A stretch of DNA of 64,000 nt from Aureibaculum sp. 2308TA14-22. Lineage in GTDB: Bacteria > Bacteroidota > Bacteroidia > Flavobacteriales > Flavobacteriaceae. Positions 62,801 through 64,000 of the stretch are shown here, piece after piece. The notes beneath the pieces are model-generated. The model was not told the origin of the DNA and did no database searches. It saw nothing but the letters and a program-made list of their open reading frames with translations. Made by a program: the position numbers and the translations under genes. Where the stretch lies: NCBI RefSeq assembly GCF_040538665.1, contig NZ_JBEWXT010000001.1:1638501-1702500 (forward strand), given 5' to 3'. The first letter of the stretch is position 1. Each line of letters starts with the position of its first letter.

Positions 62801-63171
62801 TTTGGTGCAGGTGTAGAAGGAGCTCCCACGGCTCCCCAATACAAACCAGCATAAACCACTCTATTACATGATCCTGTAGTAAAATTTGCACTACTGGAAT
62901 TAAATGTTGATGCATCATTGTCAATATCAACAAAAACCATATCAATATCATTGTTACGGTCTGTGCCATTATAAGGTTGGTTACTGGTTTCTCCTAATAT
63001 TGAGTTACCGATTATGGTCAACTCACCATTTATACCAGTGCTTTCATATCTTTTTTCAAAAGGAACTGTAGTTTGTGCATTTGATACTAATGGAAAGATT
63101 AATAATGCTATTAGAATTAAAAGTGTTATGTAAATAAAATTACACTTTTGAGCAGTTTGGGTAGATTTCAT
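59884..63171 (-). CDS. SprB-repeat adhesin with T9SS type B sorting domain
   Basis: This 1095-residue surface protein has a signal peptide after a short basic start (about 12-33, FIYITLLILIALLIFPLVSNAQ). The N-terminal third holds beta-sandwich domains with a DUF11-like unit (about 355-470: VLQVLTSVEDTSNNPITFNSPVPLGATVWYNINFKNIGTDDATNTVVTNTLP in order). About five SprB-like repeats follow (about 600-1000; for example DALCKDSEDGKVNITV, APYQYSINNGASYQDSNIF and NTLTYSIDGGANFQSSSSFTGL). The C-terminus IPNFFTPDGDGINDTWYP and onward is the gliding-associated type B sorting domain. It is secreted through T9SS and probably acts in adhesion or gliding with the downstream PorP/SprF protein. Confidence 0.93.
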   Translation of the reverse strand: MKSTQTAQKCNFIYITLLILIALLIFPLVSNAQTTVPFEKRYESTGINGELTIIGNSILGETSNQPYNGTDRNNDIDMVFVDIDNDASTFNSSSANFTTGSCNRVVYAGLYWGAVGAPSTPAPNVVKFKIPGGAYQTITADIVDVTKREELDLIYYKDVTSIVTSITDPNGDYYVADLSTNEGTNNAAGWSLVIVYEDPSEPRKYISTFDGMSAVRNAPNEIVDFSYSGFTTPPSGPVEGKVGVAALEGDLGLYGDQMQFRADANATFTPLYDAANDVDNFFSSNITHDGAIVTNRNLNSTNTLGWDQKILDFTPLNGGNALIGNGETGATVRVTNTTGGDHIFTFLNTFSINIIEPVLQVLTSVEDTSNNPITFNSPVPLGATVWYNINFKNIGTDDATNTVVTNTLPINVSLDDTTFEFLDESGIPLAPGLITYTFNAATRQITFTIDDSLVLKNIDSYNIRYQVTASDNCFDYTDACTNLLENTISSSYGGVTSGENVSDQPGLIGINGCGLPNVGSMDLFVDTSSCQFDSTEQFCNNNLTISGHDGYNLYEWVDEDNNNLGTGKTITVTGPGVYTVTQTKTGCTVTTRVITVLGLDVTFTPSDALCKDSEDGKVNITVVDDAATFTYRLSQGSTVISTVGPTADKSHDFEGLDIGTYTVRVTNTDGCFDEQQFTIGEPTLLQATNSVLDNIMPCNGNALSGRIEAAGTGGTAPYQYSINNGASYQDSNIFEVTTEGNHTITVRDANGCTTTTVANIDFDEEIEYVVEKEDVLCFGGTDGSINVNVSQNTAGNTLTYSIDGGANFQSSSSFTGLTSGDYQVIIRKEKGVNTCDTSESVTIDQLTFLEFTADAGFKCEGSENQIIANVAAQYLNEVEYSLNGGSYQSSNIFEDVPNGEHTVRVRNTSTGCTDEPVVVNVEAYTPVSLDIQNTANSLIEYIVNASNGEPEYQYAMLKNDQEFVSPEVKDEDFGANNIFTVSGAGFYTFYVKDNKGCIVSEIIEVKDIEIPNFFTPDGDGINDTWYPRNIEIYPNITVKIFDRYQRLIASYEGSQKSWNGSYKGKLLPSGDYWYIIKLNAPSDEREFKGNVTLYR

Positions 63172-63397
63172 GTCATAAAAGTATTTAGCGAATTACTAGT
63201 TAAACGAATGTATGTTTCTTTTAGTATGCAAATAGTTATTAAGACCTAAAATTTTCTACTATCGAGTATATTGTAGCGAATGATTTTTGGACAAAAATTC
63301 TAAAAAAGAATTATTTTTAGGAGATATATTTATGTGCTTAATGTCGTGGTATTTAAACCAGAGTTAAAATAATTTATACAGAGAAAATCTAGAAAAA

Positions 63398-64000
63398 TTA
63401 TTTTTTAAAAAGTGAAATTTTTACTAAAGATAAAATAACATAAGTAATTATTATTAAAGGAATTGAAACAATATTAAAAATTAAAACTAACGTAATGGAA
63501 AGTACCAAAAATAATAGTTCTATAAAGTTATTTTTTAACGAGAAGTTCTTAAATTTTAGGGAAAAAAGAGGGATTTCAGTATTCATTAAAAAGCTAAAAA
63601 CCAATACCACACTTACAAGAAAATAAATATTTGAAATTAAATTGATAATAAAATCATTAGCACTGTAAGCTAAGATAACAGGAAGACTAAGCACAAACAA
63701 TGCCATTGCAGGCGTAGGCAAACCTATAAATGAAGAAGTCTGGCGTTCATCCAAATTAAATTTTGCCAAACGATATGCGGCAAATACAGTTAATAACAAA
63801 CCAACAAATGGCAATAGTTGAATAGGCTGGAATTTAAAGCCTGTCCATATCATCGTTTCAGTATTCTCAACTGTGGTATATTTCTCAAAGAAAGATGCCT
63901 CAAAAGATTTTTGATTCACCGAACGCATTAACAATTGGAACATTACAATGCCAGGTACCACCCCACTAGTAACGACATCTGCTAAAGAATCTAACTGCAA
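63398..64000 (-). CDS. pssA: CDP-diacylglycerol-serine O-phosphatidyltransferase, 5'-truncated
   Basis: This is the C-terminal 200 residues or so of a CDP-alcohol phosphatidyltransferase; the frame runs out of the window at 64000. The first visible residues QLDSLADVVTSGVVPG hold the end of the family motif (G-x-x-x-D-x-x-x-D, both Asp visible). Five to six membrane helices follow, with TVFAAYRLAKFNLD and SSFIGLPTPAMALFVLSLP, which are typical of PssA. The enzyme makes phosphatidylserine from CDP-diacylglycerol and serine in the inner membrane; serine synthesis genes are at the other end of the window. The gap to the adhesin gene (63172-63397) is AT-rich and shows nothing certain. Confidence 0.9.
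   Translation of the reverse strand: MQLDSLADVVTSGVVPGIVMFQLLMRSVNQKSFEASFFEKYTTVENTETMIWTGFKFQPIQLLPFVGLLLTVFAAYRLAKFNLDERQTSSFIGLPTPAMALFVLSLPVILAYSANDFIINLISNIYFLVSVVLVFSFLMNTEIPLFSLKFKNFSLKNNFIELLFLVLSITLVLIFNIVSIPLIIITYVILSLVKISLFKK

Noticed and set aside
1-64000. CRISPR arrays, tRNA or rRNA genes, intact insertion sequences
   Set aside because: No regularly spaced repeats, cloverleaf-like intergenic sequence, rRNA signature or transposase motif was seen by reading; a covariance-model search was not possible.

Overview
The window is an AT-rich chromosomal stretch from a member of the Bacteroidota, most likely a marine Flavobacteriaceae. The evidence is the type IX secretion and gliding genes (PorX at the left edge, PorP/SprF, T9SS type A and type B sorting domains), RprX/RprY, the 2TM-domain family, DUF3276, the Bacteroidota-type long NusB, and promoters matching TTG-N19-TAnnTTTG. 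No rRNA, tRNA, CRISPR array or intact transposase was seen. Both edges cut genes: porX on the left and a CDP-alcohol phosphatidyltransferase on the right.

Layout. 1-4.2 kb: porX 3' end, then serC-serA-yggS (serine synthesis and PLP homeostasis). 4.2-7.7 kb: an accessory stretch of single same-strand ORFs (DUF6090, an orphan, a secreted orphan), each bracketed by attC-like inverted repeats and by short cassette-specific complementary ends; it looks like an integron-type cassette array without a visible integrase. 7.7-14.8 kb: secreted SnoaL-like and PepSY proteins, a T9SS jelly-roll cargo, holA, an HsdR_N nuclease-fold protein, a GT2 glycosyltransferase, DUF58 and RDD. 15.3-21.1 kb: a histidine operon on the minus strand, read as leader peptide, hisG, a GNAT gene, hisD, hisC, hisB, hisH. 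21-31 kb: patatin, BNR protein, pepT, lysA, VOC, a cytochrome c/HEAT lipoprotein and an aminopeptidase P.

31.5-37.1 kb: a threonine attenuator, thrA (aspartokinase-homoserine dehydrogenase), thrB, then an S9 peptidase where thrC might be expected. 37.1-41.9 kb: a seven-gene minus-strand operon encoding two DUF2141 proteins, a LytS-type kinase with a C-terminal 2TM domain, three free 2TM proteins and a LytTR regulator. 42-45 kb: GNAT, a lipoprotein sulfatase and a TIR-domain protein that again sits between attC-like repeats. 45-50 kb: TonB receptor and M14 peptidase. 50-58.5 kb: conserved core genes (DUF3276, ABC exporter, nusB, DUF1573, yajC, ybbR-like, coaE, rprX, rprY). 58.5-63.2 kb: a small secreted protein, PorP/SprF and a 1095-residue SprB-repeat adhesin.

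Themes. Amino-acid biosynthesis is controlled by ribosome-mediated attenuation in two places: a His-rich leader before hisG and a Thr/Ile-rich leader before thrA. Cell-surface secretion through T9SS appears as regulator, outer-membrane partner and cargo. The least explained parts are the attC-like cassette region with its TIR cassette, the DUF2141/2TM/LytS-LytTR operon, GC-rich palindromes that have become coding sequence at the N-termini of HisB and HisH, and a recurrent promoter-to-start spacing that hints at leaderless transcripts.
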